64,000 bases of DNA from Deltaproteobacteria bacterium (GTDB lineage Bacteria > Desulfobacterota > DSM-4660 > Desulfatiglandales > HGW-15): NCBI GenBank assembly GCA_020060215.1, contig JAGVAP010000079.1:47616-111615 (forward strand). Direction: 5' to 3'. The notes below the pieces were generated by a model. That model worked only from the letters and a program-made list of their open reading frames with translations. It was not told the origin of the DNA and did no database searches. The stretch's first letter is position 1. Each line of letters starts with the position of its first letter. Position numbers and translations under genes: made by a program. Shown here one piece after another: positions 17,726 to 26,800 of the stretch.

Positions 17726-17999
17726 TCCGATATCCCCTTTCCGACACCATGGTGATGGCCTGCTGCGGGCACTCGCGGGCGCAGATGCCGCACCCCTTGC
17801 AGTACCGCAGATCGGGCTCGAAATGATCGCCGGAGGCGGCCATGCACTGAGGTGGGCAGTAGAGAGCACACCACCCGCAGCCTGTGCACTTTTCGCTTTC
17901 TGCGACCGGCCTCTCCGTACGCCAGCTTCCGGTGTCCAGACACAGGAGGCGTTGATCCGCCCGGGACCAGGCCCCCTCGTACTCGGAATGGATCCTCAT
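17709..17999 (-). CDS. 2-oxoacid:ferredoxin oxidoreductase delta subunit (2x 4Fe-4S)
   Basis: A 96-residue ferredoxin-like subunit with two classical motifs, CTGCGWCALYCP and CKGCGICARECP, which accept electrons from the TPP centre. Start ATG 17999 is preferred over two GTG codons at 18005-18008 that overlap the gamma stop codon. Order gamma, delta, alpha, beta is the usual one for the four-subunit oxidoreductases. Confidence 0.9.
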   Translation of the reverse strand: MRIHSEYEGAWSRADQRLLCLDTGSWRTERPVAESEKCTGCGWCALYCPPQCMAASGDHFEPDLRYCKGCGICARECPQQAITMVSERGYRNDSEE

Positions 18000-18001
18000 G
18001 C

Positions 18002-18550
18002 TCACCACCGAATCACCTCCACCTCTCGGTAACCCCTTTCCGCGCTTCGCAGGTTCTTCTTCAGAGACTCCCCTTGGAAGTATTCTTCCAGACTCGTTAG
18101 CACCGCATCCAGGCTGATCCAGCCGGTGGCGGAGGCGAATGCGCCCACGATGCAGGTGTTGGGGGAGGGGAACCCGAGTTCCTCCATCGCTATGGCCTGC
18201 GCGTTCACCACACCACAGAGCTCGATGTTTTGATTTGGCCTGTTCCCTATGCCCTTTGCGCTGTTGAGGATCAACCTCCCGCTCGGCCTCATGCCTTCGT
18301 AGACTGCTACGGATCTCTTCTGAGACGGGTCAAGAACCACGACACAATCCGGGTTGTAGATCTGCGTCTTCTCCCTGATGCGGCGGTCGTCAAAGCGCAT
18401 GAAAGCGGTCACAGGGGCCCCTCTCCGTTCAAAACCGAACATGGGGAAGCTGCTCCCGAATCGGCCTACCTTCAAGAACGCGTTCGACAGGATCCTCGCG
18501 GCCGTGACGACCCCCTGCCCGCCTCTCCCGTGGAACCGCACCTCGATCAT
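18002..18550 (-). CDS. 2-oxoacid:ferredoxin oxidoreductase gamma subunit
   Basis: A 182-residue gamma subunit that opens with the family signature FHGRGGQGVVTAARIL and keeps SFPMFGFERRGAPV; this domain binds CoA. First gene of the oxidoreductase set, 50 bases downstream of the TRAP large permease, so transport and oxidation genes are co-transcribed. Confidence 0.9.
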   Translation of the reverse strand: MIEVRFHGRGGQGVVTAARILSNAFLKVGRFGSSFPMFGFERRGAPVTAFMRFDDRRIREKTQIYNPDCVVVLDPSQKRSVAVYEGMRPSGRLILNSAKGIGNRPNQNIELCGVVNAQAIAMEELGFPSPNTCIVGAFASATGWISLDAVLTSLEEYFQGESLKKNLRSAERGYREVEVIRW

Positions 18551-18600
18551 CTACAATCCCCCCTTTCCCTGCATCATCACGTGCGCTCACCGCCCCCGGT

Positions 18601-19899
18601 TCACTTGACCAAGCTCGGAAGCCAGGTTGTCAGCTTGGGAAACCACATGAGAACCAGAATGCATACAACGTTGGCGAAGAGAAAGGGAAGGATGTGCCTG
18701 AAGATCTTTTCCAGGGGCACCTTCATAACCCCTTCCACGACATACACGTTGATGCCGACCGGTGGAGTGATCACACCGCATTGCACGATCAGGACCATGA
18801 CGACCCCGAACCAGATGGGGTCGTACCCCATGGAAGTGACCAGGGGAAAGAAGATGGGGATGGTCAGAAGAATCATGGCCAGGGAATCCATGAAACATCC
18901 GCCGACCAGGTACCCGATGAGGATCAGCCCCATGGTAACCATATTGGGTACCCTCAATTCCTGGACCAGGGTGGCCAACTCAAACGGGATCCGTGTCACT
19001 GCGAAGAAATGGCCGAAGATGATCGCCCCGGCGGCGATGATGTAGACCATGCAGCTGATCCGGGCGGTCGCGGATAAGGCATTGCGAAAGACGGCCCAGG
19101 TCATTTTTCGCCTTGCCAGGAGGAAAACACAAACCCCAAACGCCCCGAATGCCCCTCCTTCGGTAGGGGTAAAGAGACCGAAGAAGAGTCCGCCCATAAT
19201 CGCCAGGAAAAGGAGCAGGGTGTCGAAGATGCCCTTCAAGGAAACGATCTTCTCCTTCAAGGTCGAGCTCGGACCCCCGGGACCCAATCTTGGGTTTATG
19301 CGAAGACAGATTGAAATGCCGATCACGTAGAGAACGGAGAGAAAGATCCCGGGTATGATCCCTGCGATGAACAGTCTGCCGATATCCGTCTCCGTGATGA
19401 TGCCGTAGATGATGAAAATGATGCTGGGAGGGATCAGGATGCCCAGGCTCCCGCCGGCCGCCACCGTTGCGGCCGCGAAGCCGGGGTCGTACTTGTACTT
19501 CCTGACGGAGGGTTCGCAAACCGAGGCCATCGTGGCGGAGGATGCGTTGGTGGAACCGCAGATGGCGCCGAAAAGTGCGCTTGCTCCGACCGTCGCCATG
19601 GCCAATCCGCCCTTCTGCCTCCCCAGGAACTTGTAGGCCGTGTCATAGAGGCTTCCGGCCAGCCCACCCTCGTAGGCCAACTGGCCCATGAGGACGAACA
19701 GGGGCATCACTGAAAGATCGTAGGAGGAAAAGGTGGTGATGAGGTCCTTGGCCATGAGGGTGATGCTCGCGTTGTAGGAGATCAGCCAGCCGAAACCGAG
19801 GAACCCGACAAACCCCATGACGAAGCCTACGGGCATCCTCGAGAACAACAGGAAGACCAGGATCGACATTCCTGTGATGCCGATTGCGGTAGGGCTCAT
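18601..19899 (-). CDS. dctM: TRAP transporter large permease
   Basis: A 432-residue membrane protein with about twelve hydrophobic segments and the DctM signatures (LFVLMGQLAYEGGL, CGSTNASSATMASV, GGSLGILIPPS). It carries the substrate with sodium ions in concert with the small permease and binding protein encoded next to it. The start ATG overlaps the dctQ stop (TAATG). In this operon the cargo is presumably an aromatic acid such as phenylacetate, since the next genes encode aryl-acid oxidation. TRAP carriers for aromatic acids are known. Confidence 0.93.
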   Translation of the reverse strand: MSPTAIGITGMSILVFLLFSRMPVGFVMGFVGFLGFGWLISYNASITLMAKDLITTFSSYDLSVMPLFVLMGQLAYEGGLAGSLYDTAYKFLGRQKGGLAMATVGASALFGAICGSTNASSATMASVCEPSVRKYKYDPGFAAATVAAGGSLGILIPPSIIFIIYGIITETDIGRLFIAGIIPGIFLSVLYVIGISICLRINPRLGPGGPSSTLKEKIVSLKGIFDTLLLFLAIMGGLFFGLFTPTEGGAFGAFGVCVFLLARRKMTWAVFRNALSATARISCMVYIIAAGAIIFGHFFAVTRIPFELATLVQELRVPNMVTMGLILIGYLVGGCFMDSLAMILLTIPIFFPLVTSMGYDPIWFGVVMVLIVQCGVITPPVGINVYVVEGVMKVPLEKIFRHILPFLFANVVCILVLMWFPKLTTWLPSLVK

Positions 19900-20438
19900 T
19901 AATTCACTGCCTTTCTAAAGCTCTTCATGAGGTGAACGACCAACACGATCGTCGCCACGGCCAGAGGGACGGCGATCAAACCCTTCTGGTAGAACATGGG
20001 AATCCTCAGGGTCTCAGAGACCTCCTTGACCCGCAGGGCGCTACTTGCCTCGAAAAGAACTCCGGCCGTGATCAGGCCGAAGAGGATGACGCTGAAGAGG
20101 AGGGTAATCGACTCTACGGCATCCTGCACTCGCTCCGGGAAAAGGTCGAGGACCAGGCTGACCACCACATTCCCTTTGGAGATGATGGTCTGAGGGACGG
20201 TCAAGGCGATCGAGAGACCGGTGATGAGCTGCACCAGGTCGAAAATCCCTTTGATGGGGAAATACGCGACTCGGACGAAAATGTCTGCGCATGTGGCCAG
20301 CATCAGAATGGTCAGTCCCGCCATTCCCAGGATGTTCAATTGCCTCGCGACCCAGAGTAACGGCCTTTCCGCGGAGGATATCCAGGACTCTCTCCCTTGT
20401 GCAGGACATGGAGAAAGCGTCTCGGTAGTCTGGCTCAT
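19899..20438 (-). CDS. dctQ: TRAP transporter small permease
   Basis: A 179-residue protein with four hydrophobic helices (the first around LGMAGLTILMLATCADIFVR, which ends in the DctQ-typical D-FVR pattern). It connects the large permease to the periplasmic binding protein. Genes dctP, dctQ and dctM are in the standard order. Confidence 0.9.
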   Translation of the reverse strand: MSQTTETLSPCPAQGRESWISSAERPLLWVARQLNILGMAGLTILMLATCADIFVRVAYFPIKGIFDLVQLITGLSIALTVPQTIISKGNVVVSLVLDLFPERVQDAVESITLLFSVILFGLITAGVLFEASSALRVKEVSETLRIPMFYQKGLIAVPLAVATIVLVVHLMKSFRKAVN

Positions 20439-20517
20439 GTCCTCACTCCATCGTGATCGTCTTGGAGTGCTAAACGGAAGTCCCTCCTGATGGGAGGGCC
20501 TTCCGCCCCGGCCTCCT

Positions 20518-21543
20518 TTATGGACACAGTCCCTTGCTCATCGTTTTCACCATCTCCATGGCCGTTCCCACCGCCTCTTTGCCGTTGATACCCTTCTCGT
20601 CCAGTTCCTTGATGTACCCGTCGAAAAGCGGCTTCAGGGCTTGACGCCATCTTTCCGTCTCCTGCGCGGAAAGGGTGCTCACCTTGCCGCCCAGGCTCAG
20701 AAAATGGGCCTTCGCGAAAACATCGTAGGAGTCCCAAGTCTCGCCCGGATAGGCGGCCCATTCGTCTGAGACCTGGTCGAAAATATCCCTGATGCTTTGG
20801 GGCAGTGCGTTCCATTTCTGGGTGTTCATGACCACGAAAAAAGGCGCGGTATACGCGGTGGCAGGCGTGACCGTGGTGAACTTGACCACATTTGCATGGT
20901 TGAGGCTCTTGAGGGGTTCAAAAGCGGTGAGATTGCCGTCCACGATGTTCTTGCTCAGGGCATTGTAGACCTCCGTCTGAGGCATGGCCACCGGCACGCC
21001 GCCGAGGGCCTCCACGATCTTCGCGGTCGTCCCGGTGCTCCGGATCCGGAGTCCCTTGAGATCCTCCATCTTTTCAATCGGCTTGTTGGTGTGGAAGTAT
21101 CCCGGGCTGTGGGCGAAAACGAAAAGGACCTTGACATCCTTGGTCTCCGCCGGCTTCAGCTTCTTGTAGAACTCATTGGATACCTTGGCAGCCTGTGCGC
21201 CACTGCAGTACCCCAGCGGGAGCTCCAGTGTGGTCATCACCGGAAAGCGCCCCGGCGTGTAGGAGAAAACGCTCGTCGAGATGTCGCAGACCCCCTTGAC
21301 CGTGGCATCCCAGGCATCCTGGGGTTTTACCAGGGTGGAGGCCGGGTAGTGCTTGAACTTGACGGTGCCGGCCGAGCGGATTTCGATCTGCCTTGCCCAT
21401 GCCTGGCATTGCTGCGTGGCCGGATGGGTATCGGGTACGAACTGCGAGAAATTGAATGTATAGCTCTCCTGCGCGCCGGCCGGCAGACCGGCCAGGGGAG
21501 ACACCATGAAGAACAATCCGAGGAATACAACAATCTTTCTCAT
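20518..21543 (-). CDS. dctP: TRAP transporter substrate-binding protein
   Basis: A 341-residue periplasmic DctP-family binding protein. Residues 1-25 are a signal peptide (MRKIVVFLGLFF, then PAGAQ); the mature part shows the RIRSTGTTAKIVEALGGVPV segment containing the Arg that binds the substrate carboxylate, followed by MPQTEVYNAL. Start is ATG 21543, right after GGAGGG; a frame reaching 21738 would add 65 residues that overlap the ligase gene and destroy the signal peptide. Confidence 0.92.
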   Translation of the reverse strand: MRKIVVFLGLFFMVSPLAGLPAGAQESYTFNFSQFVPDTHPATQQCQAWARQIEIRSAGTVKFKHYPASTLVKPQDAWDATVKGVCDISTSVFSYTPGRFPVMTTLELPLGYCSGAQAAKVSNEFYKKLKPAETKDVKVLFVFAHSPGYFHTNKPIEKMEDLKGLRIRSTGTTAKIVEALGGVPVAMPQTEVYNALSKNIVDGNLTAFEPLKSLNHANVVKFTTVTPATAYTAPFFVVMNTQKWNALPQSIRDIFDQVSDEWAAYPGETWDSYDVFAKAHFLSLGGKVSTLSAQETERWRQALKPLFDGYIKELDEKGINGKEAVGTAMEMVKTMSKGLCP

Positions 21544-21607
21544 AACCCCCTCCTTTTCTGTTTCGTTTGGAAAAGCCGCACGGTTCCCTTCCCCTGTTGC
21601 ACTGGGT

Positions 21608-23218
21608 TCAGGTTGCCCTGCTGCCGGGCGGTGAAGGCCAGTAGCCTTTCCGGATCTCACGCTTGAGAATCTTCCCGGCCGCGTTCTTGGGCAGCTCCCG
21701 CACGATGTCCACCGACTTCGGGGCCTTGTACTTTGCAAGGTGCCTCTTGCAGAATTCGATCAGCTCATCCGGTTTCGCGCTCGACCCGCGCTTGAGGCAG
21801 ACCACCGCATGAACCGCTTCAACCCATTTGGGATCGGGAACGCCGATGACGGAGCATTCCGAGACCGCCGGATGGCGGTAAAGGACTTCCTCCACTTCCC
21901 TGGGGTAAATGTTCTCTCCGCCGGAGATGATCATGTCCTGTTTCCGATCGACGATGTAGATATACCCCTGCTCGTCATAGGTTCCCATATCCCGCGTGTG
22001 CAGCCATCCGTCCTTGAGCACCTGGGCGGTTTCCTCCGGCTTTCTCCAATACCCTTCCATCACATGCCGGCTCTTCGCAATGATCTCCCCCACCTCTCCC
22101 GGAGGAAGATCCACTCCCTCTTCGTCTACGATGCGGACATGCACGCCCGTTGCCGCGTGTCCGATGGACAGGAGCACCCGCTGCTGATCTGGAGGTTTGT
22201 CCAGGACCAGATGGTCGCTCTCCTTCAGAAAGGCCACCACCGGGCCGGATTCGGTCTGGCCGTAGCCCTGGAAGAAGACAGGCCCGAAAACACTCATCCC
22301 TTTCTTGAGGATCTCGGTGGGCATGGGAGAGCCTGCATAGTAGATCCGCTTTACACTGCGGACATCGGTCTTGTGGATCCCCGGCAGGTCCAGCAGGACC
22401 GCCAGGTGGGTGGGAACCAGGACGATATTGGTGATCCTCTCCCTCTCGATGACTTTGAGGAAGGCCGGGGGGTCAAAGGTTTTCATGATGATGTTGGTCG
22501 CACCATTGTAGAGGAGGTAGTGGTTGACTTCGATTCCTCCGATGTGGAACAGGGGCATCAGCGATATCCCCCGATCCTGGGGGCCGATCGGCACCTCGAC
22601 ACTGTGGCACAGGATGTCCTCGCGAACCCGTGCATGCGTGTATAGAGCGCCTCGTGGAAGACCCGTGGTCCCGCTCGTGTAGCAGATGAAGAGCGGATCG
22701 GTTTCCTGAATCTCTACCGACGGCTCGGTGCGGGGAAATCGGCAAACCAGTTCCTCCTCGGCGTCCATTCCCGGGATGGGTTCCTCCAGGGAGATGAAGT
22801 GACGGACTCGAGGGATCTTCCCGGCGATTCCCTTCAGCAGCTCGCCCATGCCGGAGCCGACGAACAGGGCGACGGCCTCCGAGTTGTTCACGAGGTATTC
22901 GACCTCCCCCGCAGAGAGCCTGACGTTGAAGGGGGAGATGATGAAGCCGCCCTTGGCCGCGGCCCCGAAGATCTCCATGTATCCCATGCAGTTCCAGGAG
23001 AGCACACCGATGACGTCCCCCTTCCGGATCCCCAGCCCATGGAGCGCGTGCACCAGGCCGTTGACCCTTGCGTTATACTCCTGGAAACTGACCCTCTGCT
23101 CACCATAGACGAACGCCTCCCGCCGGGGATGGATCATGGCGTTCCTCAGGATGATGTCCGGCATCAGACCGGACCGGTAACGGCAACATTGAACGAGAAA
23201 TCCCTCTGGCCCACTCAT
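21608..23218 (-). CDS. AMP-dependent acyl/aryl-CoA ligase
   Basis: A 536-residue adenylate-forming enzyme with YTSGTTGLPRGAL (P-loop), GYGQTESG (adenine pocket), the hinge TRDMGTYDEQGYIYIVDR, GENIYPREVE and the C-terminal catalytic Lys in NAAGKILKREI. It is the first gene after operator 23390 and precedes a TRAP transporter and a phenylacetate-type alpha-oxidation set, so phenylacetate:CoA ligase is the best contextual guess, although the sequence looks like the long-chain/benzoate-type branch rather than the PaaK branch. Start 23218 follows CCTCC/GGAGG (23228-23232) by nine bases; a second possible ATG is 23164. Confidence 0.88.
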   Translation of the reverse strand: MSGPEGFLVQCCRYRSGLMPDIILRNAMIHPRREAFVYGEQRVSFQEYNARVNGLVHALHGLGIRKGDVIGVLSWNCMGYMEIFGAAAKGGFIISPFNVRLSAGEVEYLVNNSEAVALFVGSGMGELLKGIAGKIPRVRHFISLEEPIPGMDAEEELVCRFPRTEPSVEIQETDPLFICYTSGTTGLPRGALYTHARVREDILCHSVEVPIGPQDRGISLMPLFHIGGIEVNHYLLYNGATNIIMKTFDPPAFLKVIERERITNIVLVPTHLAVLLDLPGIHKTDVRSVKRIYYAGSPMPTEILKKGMSVFGPVFFQGYGQTESGPVVAFLKESDHLVLDKPPDQQRVLLSIGHAATGVHVRIVDEEGVDLPPGEVGEIIAKSRHVMEGYWRKPEETAQVLKDGWLHTRDMGTYDEQGYIYIVDRKQDMIISGGENIYPREVEEVLYRHPAVSECSVIGVPDPKWVEAVHAVVCLKRGSSAKPDELIEFCKRHLAKYKAPKSVDIVRELPKNAAGKILKREIRKGYWPSPPGSRAT

Positions 23219-23570
23219 TCGCGGCTTCCTCCGCCTCCTGCTGAGGTCTCCTGGTGAAGAGACCGGTCCGGCAGAACATGGAAACGAAACGGGGTTCCAC
23301 AAAGGATAAGGTTAACGTGATTCGGCTCTGTCCGGTTCGGCTCTCGGGTTGACTACGTGTCTCTGCGTGTCGGTGGAAGGATTCTAAGAACGAATGTTCG
23401 TTTCTTTGCACATTGCCAGATTTCTCCCGGCCTTGTCAAGGAAATTCTTCCCCGCGGGACACGCCGGCCGCGGGAGTAGCCCGCGCTCAAGGCCGGGGCT
23501 CCACCCGGCGGCACGAAAGCCGTCAGGCTGCCATTTCCGTTTCGAACGTTCTCCGGAACCCTTGGTTCGA
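23219..23570. other. Intergenic region, 352 bases
   Basis: Upstream region of the ligase operon; it holds the operator at 23390-23401. No coding signal was found on either strand. The amidohydrolase gene ends at 23571 on the same strand; no clear terminator hairpin was seen between them. Confidence 0.6.
23390..23401 (-). promoter_or_regulatory. TetR operator before the ligase/TRAP/Pad-type operon
   Basis: Perfect palindrome ACGAATGTTCGT, 172 bases ahead of the ligase start. A TTGACA exists on the minus strand further upstream (about 23434-23439) but its spacing to the operator is about ten bases longer than at the other sites, so the exact promoter is uncertain. Confidence 0.8.
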
Positions 23571-24506
23571 TCATCCCAGCTTGAAGACCTTCAACGCGTT
23601 GCCCCGCAGGACCGCCTTCTTGGTCTCGTCACGGATCGGCAGTTCCAGAAACTCCTGTTTGAAACGGGTGAGGCCCAGGCCGTTCGTCGCCCACATGACC
23701 TTCTCCCGCCCCGCCCGGTCCATGAATGCCACCAGCCTCGGATCCAGGCTGGACGGCATGTAGGCCCCGATGTTCCCGTATACGTTCGGATGCCTCCAGA
23801 GCATGGAGATCCACTCCGTCACCCAGGGGAATCCGGTGTGGGTCAAGACGATCTTGAGGCTCGGGAAATGGATGGCGATCTCGTCCGCCCTCATGGGCCT
23901 GCTGAAATCGCTGGGCAGAGGCTCGGCCGACTGGCCGGTCTGCATGGTGACCGGGATACCCAGTTCCAGGCAGAGGGCATAGAGCGGATAAAACCGCTTG
24001 TCGTCCAGGGACAGCCCGTAGCTCGCCGGATGAATCCAGACGTACTTGGCGCCGAATTCCTTCACGGCGCGCTCCACGTGCTTCAGGCTCCACTCGATCT
24101 TGTGCGGATTGTAGGTAGACCCGATGATGATCCTCCCCTTCGCCTGCTTGCTCCAGCCGGCGATCTCCTCCAGGGAGGCATAGATATCCAGCCGCTGGTC
24201 GTACTGCGACCAGACCGCCATCTGATCGATATTGATGTATTCGACCCCGATCTGATCCATCTCGGCCACCGCTTCCGCGACCGACTCCTTGGGGCCCATC
24301 TTCGCCATGGCCTTCCACGCGTCTTCCGGCTTCTCGATTCCCGCCTTCTTCAACACCCCGCCGAAGGTAGTGATGGCCATGATCTGAAATTCATAACTGG
24401 TGAACATCCTCTTGAGCACCTCTCGGCTCACGTAGAAGGGTCGACACATCGCGTCGACCGCCTTGATTACCTGCATTTCCTCGGGTGTGACCTGCTTCTT
24501 CTCCAT
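23571..24506 (-). CDS. Amidohydrolase_2 fold protein lacking metal ligands
   Basis: A 311-residue TIM-barrel protein of the ACMSD-like amidohydrolase family: EMDQIGVEYINID, YVWIHPASYG, KIVLTHTGFPWVTEW and MWATNGLGLTRF follow the family plan. The N-terminal metal motif D-x-H-x-H is replaced by DAMCR (Met20 and Arg22 for the two His), and the C-terminal Asp ligand appears as Asn in ATNGLG. A metal-dependent reaction therefore looks unlikely. The protein may have a metal-free hydrolytic or lyase role, or a structural one. It is the last gene of the operon with the class I benzoyl-CoA reductase subunits, so it may act on an alicyclic CoA ester. Function unknown. Confidence 0.75.
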   Translation of the reverse strand: MEKKQVTPEEMQVIKAVDAMCRPFYVSREVLKRMFTSYEFQIMAITTFGGVLKKAGIEKPEDAWKAMAKMGPKESVAEAVAEMDQIGVEYINIDQMAVWSQYDQRLDIYASLEEIAGWSKQAKGRIIIGSTYNPHKIEWSLKHVERAVKEFGAKYVWIHPASYGLSLDDKRFYPLYALCLELGIPVTMQTGQSAEPLPSDFSRPMRADEIAIHFPSLKIVLTHTGFPWVTEWISMLWRHPNVYGNIGAYMPSSLDPRLVAFMDRAGREKVMWATNGLGLTRFKQEFLELPIRDETKKAVLRGNALKVFKLG

Positions 24507-24602
24507 CTGCGCCCTCCTTGTTCTAGTTCCCGTATATCATTGCCCTCGGATTTCCCCGGCGCCTTTGGCCCGGGTCCGGGAGAGTCCAGGGGGTGGAGCA
24601 GG

Positions 24603-25397
24603 TTAGAACATCGAGTAACCCCCGCTCACACTGACGGTCTGCCCCGTGACCCAACTCGCCCTGTCGGAGGCAAGAAACACGACCATGTTGGCGATGTCCT
24701 GGGATTTGCCCAGACGGCGCAGCGGGTAGCCGGTCTTCGCCAGCTTCTCCTGTACCTCCGCCGGGAAGAGCTTCTTGACCTCTTCCAGGTGGAATAGGCT
24801 GTGTTTTCCCTTCTCCTCTTCGGCGGGCATGGTGGCCCCCGGGCAGATGCAGTTGCACCGGATCTGGTAACGCCCGAACTCCCTTGCGGTGTTCTTGGTG
24901 AATGTGATCACACCGCCTTTGCATGCCGCGTAGACGCTCTCCCGGAATTCACCGAGCCTGCCGGCGTCGGAGCCGATATTGATGATGCTTCCATGTTTGC
25001 GCTCCATCATCGACGGCAGTACCGCGCGCGTGAAATAGAGCACATGCCGCAAGTTGAGGTCGATGTACTTTTCGTACTTCTCGACGGGGATCTCCAGGAA
25101 CGGGTAGAAGTCGTCCCAGCCGACGTTGTTGACCAGGACGTCGATGCCGCCGAACTCCTCCAGTGCCTCCTTGATGGTTCTCTCCGCCTCGGGGAACTTG
25201 GTGACGTCCGCCTTGATGAACTTGGCCTTGCTTCCCTTCTCCCTCACCAGTTGGGCAATCTTTTTCCCGTTCTCTTCATCGATATCCACCACGGCCACAT
25301 TCGCCCCTTCCCCGGCAAAGGTGAGGCAGATCGCGCGCCCGATGTTGGATGCACCCCCTGTCACCACCGCAGTCTTGTTCTTGAAGCCTAGTTCCAT
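24603..25397 (-). CDS. Short-chain dehydrogenase/reductase (BadH-like)
   Basis: NAD(P)-dependent alcohol/ketone oxidoreductase of 264 residues. Seen: TGGASNIG cofactor motif, VVDID after beta2 (Asp favours NAD), NNVG, catalytic Ser in NIGSDAG, Tyr/Lys in YAACK, and SGG near the C-terminus. Start is ATG 25397, after GGAGGGAAGGCAC. In Rhodopseudomonas-type benzoate degradation the SDR BadH oxidises 2-hydroxycyclohexanecarboxyl-CoA; this gene follows the two reductase subunits directly, so oxidation of a hydroxylated alicyclic CoA ester is the best guess. Confidence 0.87.
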   Translation of the reverse strand: MELGFKNKTAVVTGGASNIGRAICLTFAGEGANVAVVDIDEENGKKIAQLVREKGSKAKFIKADVTKFPEAERTIKEALEEFGGIDVLVNNVGWDDFYPFLEIPVEKYEKYIDLNLRHVLYFTRAVLPSMMERKHGSIINIGSDAGRLGEFRESVYAACKGGVITFTKNTAREFGRYQIRCNCICPGATMPAEEEKGKHSLFHLEEVKKLFPAEVQEKLAKTGYPLRRLGKSQDIANMVVFLASDRASWVTGQTVSVSGGYSMF

Positions 25398-25420
25398 GTG
25401 CCTTCCCTCCTTTTCATGAG

Positions 25421-26764
25421 TCATTGGGCAGAAAGTCTTTTCAAGCCTTGAGCGTCCAAGAAGGAATCCACCCGGTCTTTGGTTCTGGGGAGGTCGAAAT
25501 CCCTCTCGTCCGCCATGTTCCCCTCGTAGGTGACCACGGGGATGTTCTTCGCCGTCAGGGCCAGTCTCCCCTCGAGCTGGCCGATGGAGGTTCCCTCGCA
25601 GCCCTTGTTGAGATGAGAGATGAGGGCATCCACCTTCCACTGCTTCATGAGTTGGAGGTGGATCCGTATCCGTTCGTCCACCGACTGAAAGAAACGCCAG
25701 CCCCAGTTCCTCAGCCGGAAGTCGGCATAGGCCCTGAGTGCGACTTCCCGGCCCCCTCTCCTCAGGACCTTCTCGTCCGGTATCTTCAAGGGGACCAGGG
25801 TCCCGTCACGGTTCTCATCCCAGGCGCCGGTCAGGCCGAAGGTGTACCAGGACCCCAGCGAGACCACGCCGTATTCCTTCTCCAGGTACCGGAAAAAGTC
25901 CAAGGCCATCCAGGGGGGCTGGGAATCGGTGATGACCCGGAACCGCTCGGTCGCCACGGCTGCGATTCCCCTTTCCGCCCTGTCCCGGGTTTCTTCCCTG
26001 AGCTCCCGGTAAAAGTCGGCGATCTCCTTGCGCTGCGGGTTCAGGGTGGTGAAGACATAAAGGCTGAACATGGTCTTCTCATCCAGGGGCGCCGGTATCC
26101 TCTCGTTGTAGCGGCATATCTCCGCCCACCAGGAGAGAGATCGACACTCGTTCATGATGGCATCGATCAGCAGACCGTCGTCGTATTTCCGCCCGGTGAT
26201 CTCCTCCATCCAGTTGATCGCTTCCATCATCTGGCTCACCACGTACCGGACCGCTCCTTCCCTGTCCGGGATATTCGGATAGGGTCCCACCGAGACGTCC
26301 ACCGCCCTCATGGGGACTCCGCCCTCCAGTTCTCCGGCGCGCTGGTACCATTTGGCGTGCGAGCAGCAGACATGGGATGAAAACAGAAAATCCGCTTTCG
26401 GCCATTCATTTAGGATTTCCCCGTTGGGCATCGCAAACTTGTCGAGAAGGATCGCCCCCCAGTAGTTCCGGAGATATCCGCAGAGATCCCGCGGGACCCC
26501 TGCCTTCTCCGCGGTCTGGAGGCACTGGAGGGAGAAGTCCTTGAAGAAGGCGTTGGTCGCTCCACAGGGTTCTCCCGTGACGGAATAGACATCCTCCCCA
26601 AGCCCAGAAGGGACGGCATGGAACGCCCATGCGGAGCCGCTCCATCGGAGCCCGCCGGTCTTCTTCGCATCGATATAGTCCTTGTAGTACTTCATACGAA
26701 GTTCCTTGCATTTCTGCCAACATTGGAGTGGTTCTGTTGGGTAGTACGCTTTCTTCGCCCTCAT
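25421..26764 (-). CDS. bzdO: Class I (ATP-dependent) benzoyl-CoA reductase, large catalytic-type subunit (BzdO/BcrB-like)
   Basis: A 447-residue protein of the HgdB/BcrB superfamily. The opening YPTEPLQCWQKCKELR, LRWSGSAW, RDLCGYLRNYWG, HVCCSHAKWYQ, PAPLDEKTMFSLYVF, TERFRV-DSQPPW, NKGCEG and VTYEGNMADERDFD agree closely with what I recall of Azoarcus BzdO, including length. Cysteines in DLCGY, CCSH and KGCEG are the probable 4Fe-4S ligands. It is paired with the BzdN-type gene 36 bases upstream; together they bind benzoyl-CoA and perform the two-electron ring reduction once activated by the BcrA/BcrD-type ATPases, which here are encoded at 1.5-3.3 kb. Confidence 0.87.
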   Translation of the reverse strand: MRAKKAYYPTEPLQCWQKCKELRMKYYKDYIDAKKTGGLRWSGSAWAFHAVPSGLGEDVYSVTGEPCGATNAFFKDFSLQCLQTAEKAGVPRDLCGYLRNYWGAILLDKFAMPNGEILNEWPKADFLFSSHVCCSHAKWYQRAGELEGGVPMRAVDVSVGPYPNIPDREGAVRYVVSQMMEAINWMEEITGRKYDDGLLIDAIMNECRSLSWWAEICRYNERIPAPLDEKTMFSLYVFTTLNPQRKEIADFYRELREETRDRAERGIAAVATERFRVITDSQPPWMALDFFRYLEKEYGVVSLGSWYTFGLTGAWDENRDGTLVPLKIPDEKVLRRGGREVALRAYADFRLRNWGWRFFQSVDERIRIHLQLMKQWKVDALISHLNKGCEGTSIGQLEGRLALTAKNIPVVTYEGNMADERDFDLPRTKDRVDSFLDAQGLKRLSAQ

Positions 26765-26800
26765 ATCGTTTTCCTCCCTTATGGCTCGTCCTCTCGATGC

